A stretch of DNA of 64,000 bases from Sphingomonas sp. IW22 (GCF_041321155.1 NZ_JBGGWB010000001.1:1747501-1811500); one strand, 5' to 3'. Numbered from the stretch's first letter, positions 36,891-46,474 are shown. Program-made: numbers and translations. Notes: a model not told the origin generated them from the sequence alone.

Positions 36891-38126
36891 TTAGACCGCG
36901 ATCGGACTGACTGCACGCGCGGGAAGCGTTTCGCGCTGGCTTAGCCAGATCAGCGCAGCAAGGGTAAAGGCGATCGCTGCGGATGCCATGGCCACGGTCA
37001 ATCCGTATTGGTCGGCCAGGAAGCCGGTGACCAGCGGCGCGAAAAAGCTGATGATCCGCCCCCAGTTGAAGATGGACGCCGCCGTCGAGCGCAGATGCGG
37101 CGGATAGAGTTCGGCCAGCCAAGGCCCCCAGATCACGCTGGAGCACAGCGCCGCGCCATAGATCAGGCCGACCATCCGGAACAGCAGCAGATTGCCGGGC
37201 ATCAGCAAATAGACGATGATTGCCGCCGATGCGATCAGGAAGCCGATGGCGTTGAAGCGCCGCCCGAACCGGTCCGCCGCCCAGCCCCAGGCAAAGCCGC
37301 CAGCGATGTTGCCCGCGAACTGCCAAGCCACCATTTCGCCCGCTACCGCCGCCGACAAGCCCCGACTTTCGGTAAGATAAGTGGTCAGCCAGCCGCTATA
37401 AGCCTGATAGCCAAAGAAGTTCAGGCCGGTCATCGCCGCCAGCAACAGCGTCTGGCGCCGCACGCTGGGGTGAAACAGCTCGCGCACCGGCAGCCGTTCG
37501 GCGCGGACATGATGGCGATCGACGCTGGACCCGGGCGGGATCAACGCCAGCACCGCACCCGCCAACAGCAATGGCGGCACGCCGCCCAGCCACAGCAGCA
37601 AATGCCAGTCATGGCCCCCCAGGCGCCCGAGCGCGAGGCCCAGCGCGACGATCGAAAAGCTGAAACAGGCGTTGAGGGTGCCAGCAACGCGGCCGCGCAA
37701 ATGTCCTTCGAACAGATTCACGTAAATGCTGACGCCAACGGGGAACACGCCGCCCATGAACAGCCCCAGCACGAAACGCTGGGCCAGCAGTTGCGGATAA
37801 TCGGCCACCAGCAATCCGGCCAGCAGCGAAAGGCCATATCCCAGGATGATCGTGGTCAGCATGATCCGCCGCCCGAACCGGTCGGCAAGCTGGCCGATCA
37901 GTATCGCGCCGATCAGCGCCCCGGCCCCTTGCGCCGAATAGGTGGACCCTGCCTCCACCAGCGACAGGCCGAGCGAGGCGCGCTGGAACGGGCGGAGCAC
38001 ATCAACGGTGTTCCACGCCCAGCCATAGAAGAATTCGCTGAGCATCAGCGCAGCGAAGATCAACAGCCGCCGCCTGAGGGTCATAACCGGTATGTCGGCG
38101 CCGCCGATGCCGTTATCGCTTTTCAT
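36891..38126 (-). CDS. MFS transporter (copy 1)
   Basis: A protein of about 411 residues with twelve predicted membrane segments and the MFS loop motif GQLADRFGRRIML between helices 2 and 3, repeated as WAADRFGRRFN in the second half. It resembles the acid/sugar-acid:proton symporters and is closely related to the MFS gene at 44392 (shared FYGWAWNTVDVLRPF and LAELYPPHL). I chose the ATG at 38126, preceded by GGGAGCGG. An operator-like palindrome lies 31 bases upstream. Confidence 0.83.
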   Translation of the reverse strand: MKSDNGIGGADIPVMTLRRRLLIFAALMLSEFFYGWAWNTVDVLRPFQRASLGLSLVEAGSTYSAQGAGALIGAILIGQLADRFGRRIMLTTIILGYGLSLLAGLLVADYPQLLAQRFVLGLFMGGVFPVGVSIYVNLFEGHLRGRVAGTLNACFSFSIVALGLALGRLGGHDWHLLLWLGGVPPLLLAGAVLALIPPGSSVDRHHVRAERLPVRELFHPSVRRQTLLLAAMTGLNFFGYQAYSGWLTTYLTESRGLSAAVAGEMVAWQFAGNIAGGFAWGWAADRFGRRFNAIGFLIASAAIIVYLLMPGNLLLFRMVGLIYGAALCSSVIWGPWLAELYPPHLRSTAASIFNWGRIISFFAPLVTGFLADQYGLTVAMASAAIAFTLAALIWLSQRETLPARAVSPIAV

Positions 38127-38157
38127 ACCCCGCCGCTCCCTTCGCGCGCCGTTAGAT

Positions 38158-38171
38158 TGCATTCGAATGCG
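38158..38171. promoter_or_regulatory. LacI-type operator, site 1
   Basis: TGCATTCGAATGCG, 13 of 14 positions of the palindrome TGCATYCGRATGCA. It lies between the amidase and the first MFS gene, 31 bases before the MFS start. Confidence 0.6.
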
Positions 38172-38197
38172 AAAGTAAAGGGGCGGGCGAAGCGAGG

Positions 38198-39583
38198 TTA
38201 CTTCGGTTCCAAGGTTGGGACAGGGCGTGGCCCCAGACGCGCTTCGAGGGCGGTGCCCAGCGCGAACAGCGTTGCCTCGTCATGTGCCCGGCCCAACAGT
38301 TCCGCCGACAGCGGCAGACCGTTTCCGGCGCGCCCGGTCGGCACCACCAGCGCAGGCCAGCCGGTGCATGCCGCCAATTCGGGTGCCCAGCCGCCCTTGG
38401 GATTGTCGAGCGAATCCGGCAGCACGCCTGATGGCGGATAGAGCAGGGCGTCGAACCCGCGCGCCGTCATCATCGTATCAAGCGTGTCGCGCAGGCGTGC
38501 ATGGCGTGCCCGAATCGCCGTCCGTACCGCCGGGTCGCGGGGCAAAGCGCGCGCGCGCAAGTCAGCATCATAGTCGCGCAGGAACCGGCCGCTTGCGATC
38601 AGTTCGTTCAGCGAGGCCGGCACGCTGCCCGGCTCGAAATTGTCGCGGAGATAGGTGTCGAAAGCGGGACCGAATTCTTCATCCACGATATGCGCGCCCG
38701 CCGGGATCAGCGCATCGGGGAGGGCAGGGAAATCTTCGAGTGTCGCCCCTGCATCGCGCAGCGTGGCGATCGCATCTTCGATACCGCGGACGATATCGGG
38801 ATGCGTGCCGAACAACTGGCGCACGACGCCGACGCGCATGCCTGCCATCGTCGGCGGTGTTGCGCGCGCGGGGCGAAGGGGCGCCAGGATATCAAACAGC
38901 AGCGCTGCATCGGCGACCAGTCGGGTAATTACGCCAACGGTGTCGGTCGACGGTGCGAGCGGCGCCACCCCCTGCGTCGAGATGGCCCCCCAGGTCGGGC
39001 GCAGACCTACCAGCCCCGTATAGGCGGCAGGGACGCGGATTGAGCCGCCGGTGTCGGTGCCGATTCCGGCCAGTGCAAAGCCCGCAGCGACCGCGACCGC
39101 GGTCCCGCCGCTGGACCCACCCGACGTTACCGTCGGCGTAAAAGGGTTCAGCGTGTCACCGCCCAATGAGCTTCGCGATCGGATTTCGAAGGAGAACTCG
39201 GACAGGTTGGTCTTGCCCACCGGAACCGCGCCGGCGTTGAGCAGCGCATCGACCACGGGTGCGTTCCGAGGAGGCATTGCACCGGCCAGCGCGGCACAGC
39301 CCGATGTCGTGGCCATGCCGTACAGATCGATGTTGTCCTTGATCGCGATCGGTACGCCGTGGAGCGGGGTCAACGGCGCGCCGCCTTGGCGGGCAAGGTC
39401 GCGCGCGCGGGCCATGTCGATCAGGTCGGGCGTGATCCGCAACATCGCGCGGAGGGCCGGGCCGGCGCGATCCTGTGTGTCGATCCGCGACAGGCACGTC
39501 CGCACCATGGTCTCGGCGCTGATTGTCCCGGCCCGGATCGCCGCCAGGAACGCGTCGATCCCGCCGTCCGCTGCCCAGTCCAT
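38198..39583 (-). CDS. Amidase signature family hydrolase
   Basis: A protein of 461 residues. The Ser-cisSer-Lys triad regions are visible: Lys in GVPIAIKDNIDLYG, and the glycine/serine-rich TSGGSSGGTAVAVAAG followed by GIGTDTGGSIRVPAA. The ATG at 39583 follows AGGTGG; the longer frame overlapping the neighbouring gene has no homology. It would hydrolyse an amide or ester of unknown structure. It lies 67 bases after the SnoaL-domain gene in the same direction. Confidence 0.85.
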   Translation of the reverse strand: MDWAADGGIDAFLAAIRAGTISAETMVRTCLSRIDTQDRAGPALRAMLRITPDLIDMARARDLARQGGAPLTPLHGVPIAIKDNIDLYGMATTSGCAALAGAMPPRNAPVVDALLNAGAVPVGKTNLSEFSFEIRSRSSLGGDTLNPFTPTVTSGGSSGGTAVAVAAGFALAGIGTDTGGSIRVPAAYTGLVGLRPTWGAISTQGVAPLAPSTDTVGVITRLVADAALLFDILAPLRPARATPPTMAGMRVGVVRQLFGTHPDIVRGIEDAIATLRDAGATLEDFPALPDALIPAGAHIVDEEFGPAFDTYLRDNFEPGSVPASLNELIASGRFLRDYDADLRARALPRDPAVRTAIRARHARLRDTLDTMMTARGFDALLYPPSGVLPDSLDNPKGGWAPELAACTGWPALVVPTGRAGNGLPLSAELLGRAHDEATLFALGTALEARLGPRPVPTLEPK

Positions 39584-39650
39584 CGGTCCACCTGTTCGTG
39601 CGGTCATGAAAAGAAGGGGCGGCGGACGCGATCGCCCGCCGCCTGTGCGA

Positions 39651-41552
39651 TCAGCGCGGGATCCCGGCGTCCTGCTGCAACTGCGCCAACTTGACCTGTG
39701 CCAGCATCGACAGTTCGTCATACACGACCCATTCGTCGATGATCTTGCCATCGCGAACATGGAAGTGATTGACGCCCATGACCGACAGCGGATGCCCGGT
39801 CGGTGCGCCCAGCGCGCCATAGCCCAGATGGTGACCGTCCAGCATCCAGCGAACGGCATATTTGGTGCCGCCTTCTTCGCTTTCGACCGAACAGATGTGC
39901 TGCGGCACGAAGTAGCCGTCGGGGATCAGTGCGATCAGGCGCATGGTCTGCTGCAACACGGCTGCGACGCCGTAATATTCGCGCATCAATGGCCCGTGCC
40001 ACTGGCAATTGGGCGCATAGAGTTCGTGAATGCGACCGAACATCCGCTTGTTATAGATGTGGTGCAGGTCGCGCAGCAGCTGTGCCTCGTCCTCGCTATG
40101 GGCGATCGAGACATCGGCTTCGGTTTCCGGCGGATACTGGCCGAGCAGGCGGCGGTTTTCGACCACCTCCATCACCGGCTGGCCCGCCTCGAACTTGCGA
40201 TTGGCGATTTCCTGGGCAAAGGCATGCGGGTCCAGGCCGAGCTGGATGACGGGGCCCAGATTGTCGCGGACGATCCATTCCTTGTAGATCTTGTTTTCCA
40301 CGATCATGCAGTCTGCAACCGTGCGCGTCAGAAAGGTGCGACCGGTCGGCTTGCCGTACATGCCGAACTGGCTGTGACGGCCCTGACCATGTGTCATGTG
40401 GCTGGTGTAGAAGCCGTCCACGTCATTGCCGCGCCAGATCACCTGCTGGGCCAGGCCGCGACGGTCGGGGAATTCGACCAGCCGCTGGATGGTGTCGCGA
40501 ATATGCGTCTCGCGATCATACATCGTGCCCAGCGTCGTGTAAGCCACGCAATTATGGGTGTAATGGGTATAGATCAGCCCGACATCGCGCTCGTCCCAGA
40601 TGCGGTGGGTGCAACGTACGATATAATCGACAATGTCGGTATAGATGGGATCGAAACCCCGCATGCTCTGCGTGCGCGGACGATCGGTGGGGACCAGTTG
40701 GGTGAAGTCGCGTCGTTCGACCTGTAGCACCTGTCCGTCCTGCTGCGCGGCAGTGTCGGTCTTTCCGCTCGCGGACGTCTCAGTCTTGGTCATGCTTCCT
40801 CCTTTTTCGGCCCGGTCGGGCATCTGACAGGCACGGTCCACACGCGCGAGCCATGTGGCGACGTGGATTGCAACCGTGTCGGGGTCCTCGATTGGCGCGA
40901 AATGGCCCACGCCGTCGATCAGGATCAGTTCGGCGTCGGGCATGGCCGACGCCATTTCCTGCTGCACGGCGGGCGGGCACAGGCGATCCTCCTGCCCGGC
41001 CAGGATAAGCGCCGGGGCGGTGATCGCCGCCAGCCGTTCGCGCTTGTCGGTGCGGGCGCGAACCAGCTTTTCCTGCGCGGCAAAGGTTTCGGCACCGACG
41101 CGCTCTGCCATGGCGTCCAAGAGCGCGCGCAAGGCGGCATCGTCGCGACGGGCGGGGCCGACGCAGCCCGGCCAGACCGCCGCCACGGCATCGGCGGGCG
41201 TCGGTGCCGATGGCGGCGCATCGGCGGCGCGCGCGCGGGCGTTGCTGTCGATCATCGCCAACCCGACCACCCGATCGGGCGCCATCAGAGCGATTTCCAA
41301 TGCAACCAATCCACCCAGCGAGAAGCCGATAAGGGCGAACCGGCCCGGCGCGCGATCCAGTACCGTGCGCGCCGCTTTCACCGGATCGGATTGGTCGATC
41401 ACGACGACCTGTGACGCGCGGACGGCAATCCGGGCGAGGAGCGGGGAAAATATCGCATCGTCGCAAAGTGTTCCGGGCAGCAGCACGATCGGCACTGCCG
41501 CGTCCGTCGCAGCTTTCAAATCCGCTGCCGAAATCGATCCCTGGGAGTTCAC
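39651..41552 (-). CDS. Alpha/beta hydrolase fused in frame to tandem SnoaL/NTF2 domains
   Basis: One unbroken frame encodes two parts. The first, about 253 residues, is an alpha/beta hydrolase with nucleophile Ser78 (ALIGFSLGGLVALE), acidic residue in ILAGQEDRLCP and His in VGHFAPIED. The second, about 380 residues, holds two consecutive SnoaL/NTF2-like domains (beginning YIVRCTHRIWDERDVGLIYT and RDLHHIYNKRMFGRIHELYA). The junction contains a strong ribosome-binding site and ATG (40793), so the second part may also be made alone. The start is uncertain: a TTG at 41612 lies within the operator, so GTG at 41552 is preferred. Function unknown; polyketide-cyclase-like or decarboxylase/isomerase chemistry is possible. 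Confidence 0.7.
   Translation of the reverse strand: MNSQGSISAADLKAATDAAVPIVLLPGTLCDDAIFSPLLARIAVRASQVVVIDQSDPVKAARTVLDRAPGRFALIGFSLGGLVALEIALMAPDRVVGLAMIDSNARARAADAPPSAPTPADAVAAVWPGCVGPARRDDAALRALLDAMAERVGAETFAAQEKLVRARTDKRERLAAITAPALILAGQEDRLCPPAVQQEMASAMPDAELILIDGVGHFAPIEDPDTVAIHVATWLARVDRACQMPDRAEKGGSMTKTETSASGKTDTAAQQDGQVLQVERRDFTQLVPTDRPRTQSMRGFDPIYTDIVDYIVRCTHRIWDERDVGLIYTHYTHNCVAYTTLGTMYDRETHIRDTIQRLVEFPDRRGLAQQVIWRGNDVDGFYTSHMTHGQGRHSQFGMYGKPTGRTFLTRTVADCMIVENKIYKEWIVRDNLGPVIQLGLDPHAFAQEIANRKFEAGQPVMEVVENRRLLGQYPPETEADVSIAHSEDEAQLLRDLHHIYNKRMFGRIHELYAPNCQWHGPLMREYYGVAAVLQQTMRLIALIPDGYFVPQHICSVESEEGGTKYAVRWMLDGHHLGYGALGAPTGHPLSVMGVNHFHVRDGKIIDEWVVYDELSMLAQVKLAQLQQDAGIPR
40791..40806 (-). 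promoter_or_regulatory. Internal ribosome-binding site and start of the SnoaL part
   Basis: On the minus strand AAAGGAGGAAGCATG gives a near-perfect Shine-Dalgarno six bases before an in-frame ATG (40793). Translation from here would give a 380-residue protein holding only the two SnoaL-like domains. Confidence 0.65.
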
Positions 41553-41597
41553 GCCGCCTGCCGCCTTGCACCAATGTGCGAGTTGGTCTAGCTGTTC

Positions 41598-41611
41598 TGC
41601 ATTCGGATGCA
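41598..41611. promoter_or_regulatory. LacI-type operator, site 2
   Basis: TGCATTCGGATGCA, a perfect 14-bp match to the palindrome. It lies between the divergent hydrolase-SnoaL and cupin genes, 28 bases before the cupin start. Confidence 0.75.
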
Positions 41612-41639
41612 AGAGCGTTTAGCGCTGTAGGAGATCAAG

Positions 41640-42653
41640 GTGGATTGGACTGAGGACGCCATGCGCGCGCGGCTTGTGCGGTATGCGGATCTGGTGCCGT
41701 GCCGCACTGCGTTCATCGATACGCGGACGCCGGGTTCGACGGAAAAGGAGAATTTCACCATCATCGGTGCCGGGGTGTCGGAAAGTGCGGATCAGCATGT
41801 CCACATCACCGAACGCCACGGGTTCAATATCGGGGCCGCGCGCCAGCCCTTTGGCTGCGTGAATTCGCAGCACAGCCACGATACGGCGGAAGTGTTCGTC
41901 GTGCATTCCGGGCACTGGCGACTTCCCTTCGGGCCGAACAAGGAAGATGGCTTTATCGACATCGGCCCCGGCGATGTCGCATCGGTGCCAATCCATATGT
42001 TCCGTGGCTTTGCGAAACTGGACGAGGGACTTGGCTTTCTGTTCACCGTCCTGGGTCAGGACGATCCGGGCAAGGTGACATGGGCGCCCGCCGTGTTCGA
42101 AGCCGCAGCCGATCACGGGCTGAAACTGGCCAAGGGCGGACGGCTGATCGACACGTCCAGCGGCGAATATGCGTTGCAGGATGTCGAACTGGCCGATGCG
42201 ACCGCCGCCGATATAGCGGCCGAACTGCGCACGCCGCCAATGGAGAAGCTGCGTGAATGCGTGGTCGCCGCCGATGCGATGGTCGCCAATCCCAATTCGC
42301 CCTTGGCGCGCGACGGTGTAGAGGAAGCAGCCGTCATCACGCCGGTCGCAACCGGTGATGGCTTTGGCGCCGGGCCGATTGCGGGATGGTGGCCGCACGG
42401 CTTTAACGTGCGGCGGCTGACGATGCGGACGGGCGCCTTTGTGCCGTCACACGCCCGTTCGGAAGCGGAAGTGATCTTCGTGCAGTCGGGCACGCTGGAG
42501 ATCAGCTGGGCCGGCGGGGCGATCGTGATGGGCGCGGGCGATACGCTGACCGTGCCGGTCGGCTTGCCGCATGCATTCCGCAATACCGCATCGGTCGATC
42601 TGGTGGCGTTCATCGTGCGCGGCAGCGATGCGCCGTCAATGCCGGTGTTCTAG
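41640..42653 (+). CDS. Bicupin protein
   Basis: A 337-residue protein with two cupin barrels. The first has HVHITERHGFN, HSHDTAEVFVVHSG and later GDVASVPIHMFRGF; the second has SHARSEAEVIFVQSGTLEIS and GDTLTVPVGLPHAFRN. Only the first barrel has the full histidine set for a metal site. The start is GTG at 41640 after TAGGAG. It may be a dioxygenase or isomerase, but the substrate is unknown. A strong terminator follows. Confidence 0.78.
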   Translation: MDWTEDAMRARLVRYADLVPCRTAFIDTRTPGSTEKENFTIIGAGVSESADQHVHITERHGFNIGAARQPFGCVNSQHSHDTAEVFVVHSGHWRLPFGPNKEDGFIDIGPGDVASVPIHMFRGFAKLDEGLGFLFTVLGQDDPGKVTWAPAVFEAAADHGLKLAKGGRLIDTSSGEYALQDVELADATAADIAAELRTPPMEKLRECVVAADAMVANPNSPLARDGVEEAAVITPVATGDGFGAGPIAGWWPHGFNVRRLTMRTGAFVPSHARSEAEVIFVQSGTLEISWAGGAIVMGAGDTLTVPVGLPHAFRNTASVDLVAFIVRGSDAPSMPVF

Positions 42654-42694
42654 GACGTTCAGGCCGCCTGAGGCGCGCAGGGACGACAGGAAAG

Positions 42695-42727
42695 GGCGCG
42701 ATCGCTGCCGCGGTCGCGCCTTTTTTT
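42695..42727 (+). terminator. Rho-independent terminator after the bicupin gene
   Basis: An eleven-base stem GGCGCGATCGC/GCGGTCGCGCC (one G-T pair) with a four-base loop is followed by seven T. Confidence 0.8.
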
Positions 42728-42793
42728 ATTTTCCAGCGGCATTGCCGCGAATGATTCCCGACCGGCGCGATCGCACCGGCCGGGAACTGCCGA

Positions 42794-44098
42794 TTACTTG
42801 GCGGCGGCCTGATGCAGGCGGTCGACGCGGACCTGAGCGGCTTTCATATGGCCCTCCATACCCTCGCTGGCGCTCTGGCGCGATGCGGGCGGGCCGACGC
42901 GTAGCACGGCTTCGTCCTCCAGCCACTGATGGGTCGCGATCTTCACATAGGAACCGACCCACAGACCGCCGGTATAGCGGCCCGCGCCCATGGTCGGCAG
43001 AGTGTGATTGGTGCCCACCGTCTTGTCCGAATAGACGACGCTGGCATTCTCACCGATGAACAGCGAGCCATAGTTGCGCAGCTTTGCCGCCAGCCCGTGT
43101 GCGTCGGTGGTGTGCACCTGAAGATGTTCGGCGGCGACATGGTCGGAATAGGCGATCATCGCCGCCTCGTCCTGGCACAGCACGATCTCGCCGTAGTTGC
43201 GCCAGCTCTCTCCGGCGATGCCGGCGGTGGCCAGCGTCTCGAGCTGACGCTCAACTTCGCGAGCGGTTTCCTCTGCCACGGCCCGGTCGGTGGTGATCAG
43301 GCCGACACGGGTCCGCACGTCATGCTCCGCCTGCGCCAGCAGGTCGGCGGCGATCAGCCGGGGGTCGCCGCTGGCATCGGCCAGCACGAAGATTTCCGAC
43401 GGACCGGCGAGCTGGTCGATGCCGACCGGACCGAACACCTGGCGCTTCGCTTCGTTGACGAAGGCGTTGCCGGGGCCGACGATCTTGTTGACCTGCGGAA
43501 TGCTTTCGGTGCCGAACGCCATCGCGCCGATCGCCTGTGCGCCGCCCACGCGGAAGATGCGATCCGCGCCCGACAGGTGGCAGCCCGCGATCATCGCCTG
43601 ATGCGCGTTGGGCGGCAGGCAAGCGACAACTTCGTCGCAGCCCGCGACCTTGCCCGGCACGATCGTCATGATCGGTGCCGACAACAGCGGGAAACGGCCG
43701 CCGGGGACATAGGCGCCGACGCGCTGGATCGGGATCACCCGGTGGCCCAGGTGCAGACCGGGCAGCGGCTCAACCTCCAGCGGCAGGATGGTCGACAGCT
43801 GCGCTTCGGCAAAGCGGCGGACATTGTCGATCGCGAATTCGGTATCGGCGCGCGTCTGCGCCTCCAGCGCGTCCACGGCCGCCAGCCGGTCGGCGTTCGA
43901 CACTTCGAACTGGTCGAGATCGGCGCGGTCGAACTTGATCGAATATTCGCGGACCGCCGCGTCCCCGCGATCGCGCACCCCGGCCAGGATCGATTCGACG
44001 AGCGAGACGACGTCGCCCGTATCGACAAGCGAGTCGCGGGCCGGAGCCTTGACATAGCTGGTGGTGTGCTCGAACCCCTTTGGCGCCTGATCGGCCAT
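42794..44098 (-). CDS. HisD-like (histidinol/sulfopropanediol) dehydrogenase, copy 1
   Basis: A 434-residue member of the histidinol dehydrogenase family. Signatures are KIVGPGNAFVNEAKRQVFG, the base pair Glu-His in AAEHLQVHT and AQAEHD with zinc-ligand types. The C-terminal segment [14 protein letters not shown] differs from genuine histidine-biosynthesis HisD and resembles catabolic relatives such as HpsN, which oxidises a primary alcohol to an acid in two NAD-dependent steps. Context is catabolic, with no other his gene nearby. A second copy lies at 48440. The ATG at 44098 was chosen over a longer frame that crosses the promoter. Confidence 0.82.
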   Translation of the reverse strand: MADQAPKGFEHTTSYVKAPARDSLVDTGDVVSLVESILAGVRDRGDAAVREYSIKFDRADLDQFEVSNADRLAAVDALEAQTRADTEFAIDNVRRFAEAQLSTILPLEVEPLPGLHLGHRVIPIQRVGAYVPGGRFPLLSAPIMTIVPGKVAGCDEVVACLPPNAHQAMIAGCHLSGADRIFRVGGAQAIGAMAFGTESIPQVNKIVGPGNAFVNEAKRQVFGPVGIDQLAGPSEIFVLADASGDPRLIAADLLAQAEHDVRTRVGLITTDRAVAEETAREVERQLETLATAGIAGESWRNYGEIVLCQDEAAMIAYSDHVAAEHLQVHTTDAHGLAAKLRNYGSLFIGENASVVYSDKTVGTNHTLPTMGAGRYTGGLWVGSYVKIATHQWLEDEAVLRVGPPASRQSASEGMEGHMKAAQVRVDRLHQAAAK

Positions 44099-44154
44099 TT
44101 GCCTTGTCTCCAATACGGACGCCGCGACGCGCGACGCTTCGCGCTGTTTGCTAG

Positions 44155-44168
44155 TGACTGCGAATGCA
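44155..44168. promoter_or_regulatory. Weak LacI-type operator, HisD-like copy 1
   Basis: TGACTGCGAATGCA keeps the right half of the palindrome exactly but only 11 of 14 positions overall. It lies 56 bases before the HisD-like gene. Confidence 0.35.
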
Positions 44169-44234
44169 TTTGTCACGCGATCCGGCGCGCGCAAAGCACC
44201 AAATTGTGTAGACACTCCGGCGTAGGGTGCTGCC

Positions 44235-44248
44235 GTACTCCGGATGCA
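44235..44248. promoter_or_regulatory. Possible operator half-site between HisD-like 1 and MFS 2
   Basis: GTACTCCGGATGCA has the right half TCCGGATGCA and 10 of 14 positions. It lies 80 bases from the weak site at 44155, in the divergent promoter region. Confidence 0.25.
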
Positions 44249-44391
44249 AATGTGATGGACAGGCGGGGGGCGCGCCGATAGCCTTGCGTCGATCATGACA
44301 TGGGATGGCACGGCGATAATCCCGAACAGGCAATGTCCTGCATGACAGCGGGCCGCCCGGTAGCGCGGCGCTGGACAAGGGGTGGCGGGAT

Positions 44392-45678
44392 ATGACGGGG
44401 ATCGGTGGCGTGCGGGCGGAATTGGGGGGCGGGCAGGACGGCATTGGCGTCGCGCCTGGCCCCGCGTCCTCCATATTATCAGCGGGATCGAGTGGCGGGT
44501 TCGACCACAGCCTGGCGCGGCGAATCGCGGCCTTTGGTTTCGTGCTGATCGCTGAGTTCTTCTACGGCTGGGCGTGGAACACGGTGGACGTGTTGCGCCC
44601 CTTCATCCGCGACAGCCTTGGCCTCACGCTGACACAGGCGGGCTCGGCCTATTCGGCGCAAGGGGCCGGCGCGCTGGTCGGTGCCATCGCCTTTGGCCAG
44701 TTGGCCGACCGGCTGGGGCGGCGCAACATGCTGGTGGCGATCATGGTCGGCTATGGCGTGATGCTGATCGCGGGCGTGGGCGTGGCCAGCTATGTGCAGC
44801 TCTTGTTGCAGCGTTTCGTGCTGGGGCTGTTCCTGGGTGGCAGTTTTCCGGTCATTGTCGGTATTTATGTCAGCCTGTTCGGCGCGGGCGTGCGCGGGCG
44901 GCTGGCCAGCGCGATCAACCTGACGTTCAGCAGCGCGATCGTGGTGCTGGGGCTGGCGCTGGGCAATCTGGGCGATGCGGACTGGCGCATGTTGCTGTGG
45001 CTGGGCGGGGTGCCGCCGGTGCTGCTGGCGGCGCTGGCCTGGGTCATCGTGCCCGCCGGCGGTGTGGTGGTACAGGCGTCGCGCTTTCCCATTCGGGAGC
45101 TGTTCGCGCCCGCTGTGCGCCGCCGTACCCTGTTGCTCGCCAGCCTGACCGGGCTGAATTTCTTCGCCTATCAGGCGTTCAGTGGCTGGCTGACCATTTA
45201 CCTGAAGGATGTGCGCCTGCTGGATGCCGAAGTGATCGGGCGGCTGGTCGCAGCCCAGTTCGCGGGCAACATGATCGGCGGCTTTGCCTGGGGCTGGGCG
45301 TCGGACCGGCTGGGGCGGCGGTTCGCGGCGCTGGGTTTTGTCATGGCGGCGGTGTCGATCGCCATTTACCTGACCATCCCGTCGATCGTGCCGCTGCTGA
45401 TCGTTGTCGGCTTTGCCTATGGCTTCGGCCTGTCGTCCAGTGTGGTGTGGGGGCCGTGGCTGGCCGAGCTGTACCCGCCGCACCTGAAATCGACGGCGGC
45501 GTCGATCTTCAACTGGGGGCGGTTGATCAGCTTTTTCGCACCGCTGGTGACGGGCGCGCTGGCGGCCGGTGTGGGATTGCGCGCGGCGATGCTGGTCGCC
45601 TGCCTGATCTTTCTGGTGGCGGCGATGATCTGGCGCAGCCTGCCCGAAACGCTGACGCCGCGAACGCAACGGGGATAG
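44392..45678 (+). CDS. MFS transporter (copy 2)
   Basis: A 428-residue permease with twelve predicted helices and GQLADRLGRRNMLV plus WASDRLGRRFAALG loop motifs. It is a close paralogue of the gene at 36891 (the same FYGWAWNTVDVLRPF, LYPPHLKSTAASIFNWG segments). About 40 residues of polar sequence precede the first helix. ATG at 44392 follows GGTGGCGGG. It probably carries a small organic acid or polyol into the cell. Confidence 0.83.
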   Translation: MTGIGGVRAELGGGQDGIGVAPGPASSILSAGSSGGFDHSLARRIAAFGFVLIAEFFYGWAWNTVDVLRPFIRDSLGLTLTQAGSAYSAQGAGALVGAIAFGQLADRLGRRNMLVAIMVGYGVMLIAGVGVASYVQLLLQRFVLGLFLGGSFPVIVGIYVSLFGAGVRGRLASAINLTFSSAIVVLGLALGNLGDADWRMLLWLGGVPPVLLAALAWVIVPAGGVVVQASRFPIRELFAPAVRRRTLLLASLTGLNFFAYQAFSGWLTIYLKDVRLLDAEVIGRLVAAQFAGNMIGGFAWGWASDRLGRRFAALGFVMAAVSIAIYLTIPSIVPLLIVVGFAYGFGLSSSVVWGPWLAELYPPHLKSTAASIFNWGRLISFFAPLVTGALAAGVGLRAAMLVACLIFLVAAMIWRSLPETLTPRTQRG

Positions 45679-45730
45679 GCGGGCCGGGGCGGGGGTGCCG
45701 GCCGCGCCCCGCTCCCCGTTTCGCGGTGGC

Positions 45731-46474
45731 TTATCCGGCCATGGCCAGCGCATTGGCACCGGCCAGCATGAAGCCATGATCCGATCCGAGCAGGAACAGC
45801 GTGGCGCCATGTCCCTGCCAGTGCGGAATGTCGGCGGCGCGGGCCAGGAACATGCCGACCGGGCGATTGTGCCGCCGCCCCGCCGCGCAGATGCGCTCGA
45901 CCGCGTCGACCACCACCGGATCGTCCTGGCTCGCCGCGCCATAGGCTACGGTCAGGTCGACCCGGCCCACGAACAGCGCGTCGATGCCGTCGGTCGCGGC
46001 GATGGCGTCGATCGCGTCCACCGCTTCCGGGTCCTCGATCTGGGCGATGACGACGGTGCGCGCCGCCGAACTGGCCAGATGGTTTGCCATCGGCCGGGTG
46101 GTATATTCCGCCGCGCGCGACGATCCGGCATAGCCGCGCCCGCCCCGGCCATAATGCGCCATGCGGACCAGCGCCGCCGCTTCCTCCGCGCTGCGGACAT
46201 GCGGGGCGACGATGCCGGTCGCGCCGCAATCCAGCGCGTTCAGGACATGGTCGCTGGTGGCGACCGGTACGCGGACCAGCACGTCCTTGCCCGCCGCGCG
46301 CGCCGCCATCACGCATCCATCGATCGCGAGCCGGTCGAACGGCGCATGTTCCGCATCAAGGCACAGGCAGTCGAGCGCCGTCAGCGAGAGCACCTCGACC
46401 ACAATCGGGGAGGGTGTCTTGACGAAAGTGCCGATAATCCGTTCCCGCGCGGCCAGCCGTTGTTTCAGCGTCAT
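45731..46474 (-). CDS. HpcH/HpaI-type class II aldolase
   Basis: A 247-residue member of the HpcH/HpaI aldolase family. LDCLCLDAEHAPFD matches the metal-site region with Glu and Asp, followed by VRVPVATSDHVLNALDCGAT, AQIEDPEA (metal Glu) and LFVGRVDLTVAYG (metal Asp). It would cleave a 2-keto-3-deoxy or 4-hydroxy-2-oxo acid to pyruvate and an aldehyde. Its ATG overlaps the stop of the MetE-like gene. It is the last gene of the operator-controlled operon starting at 49768. Confidence 0.85.
   Translation of the reverse strand: MTLKQRLAARERIIGTFVKTPSPIVVEVLSLTALDCLCLDAEHAPFDRLAIDGCVMAARAAGKDVLVRVPVATSDHVLNALDCGATGIVAPHVRSAEEAAALVRMAHYGRGGRGYAGSSRAAEYTTRPMANHLASSAARTVVIAQIEDPEAVDAIDAIAATDGIDALFVGRVDLTVAYGAASQDDPVVVDAVERICAAGRRHNRPVGMFLARAADIPHWQGHGATLFLLGSDHGFMLAGANALAMAG

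Noticed and set aside
36711..36944. Plus-strand 77-codon frame as a gene
   Set aside because: Its informative part is explained by a decayed IS5-type transposase end, and it runs into the opposite-strand MFS gene.
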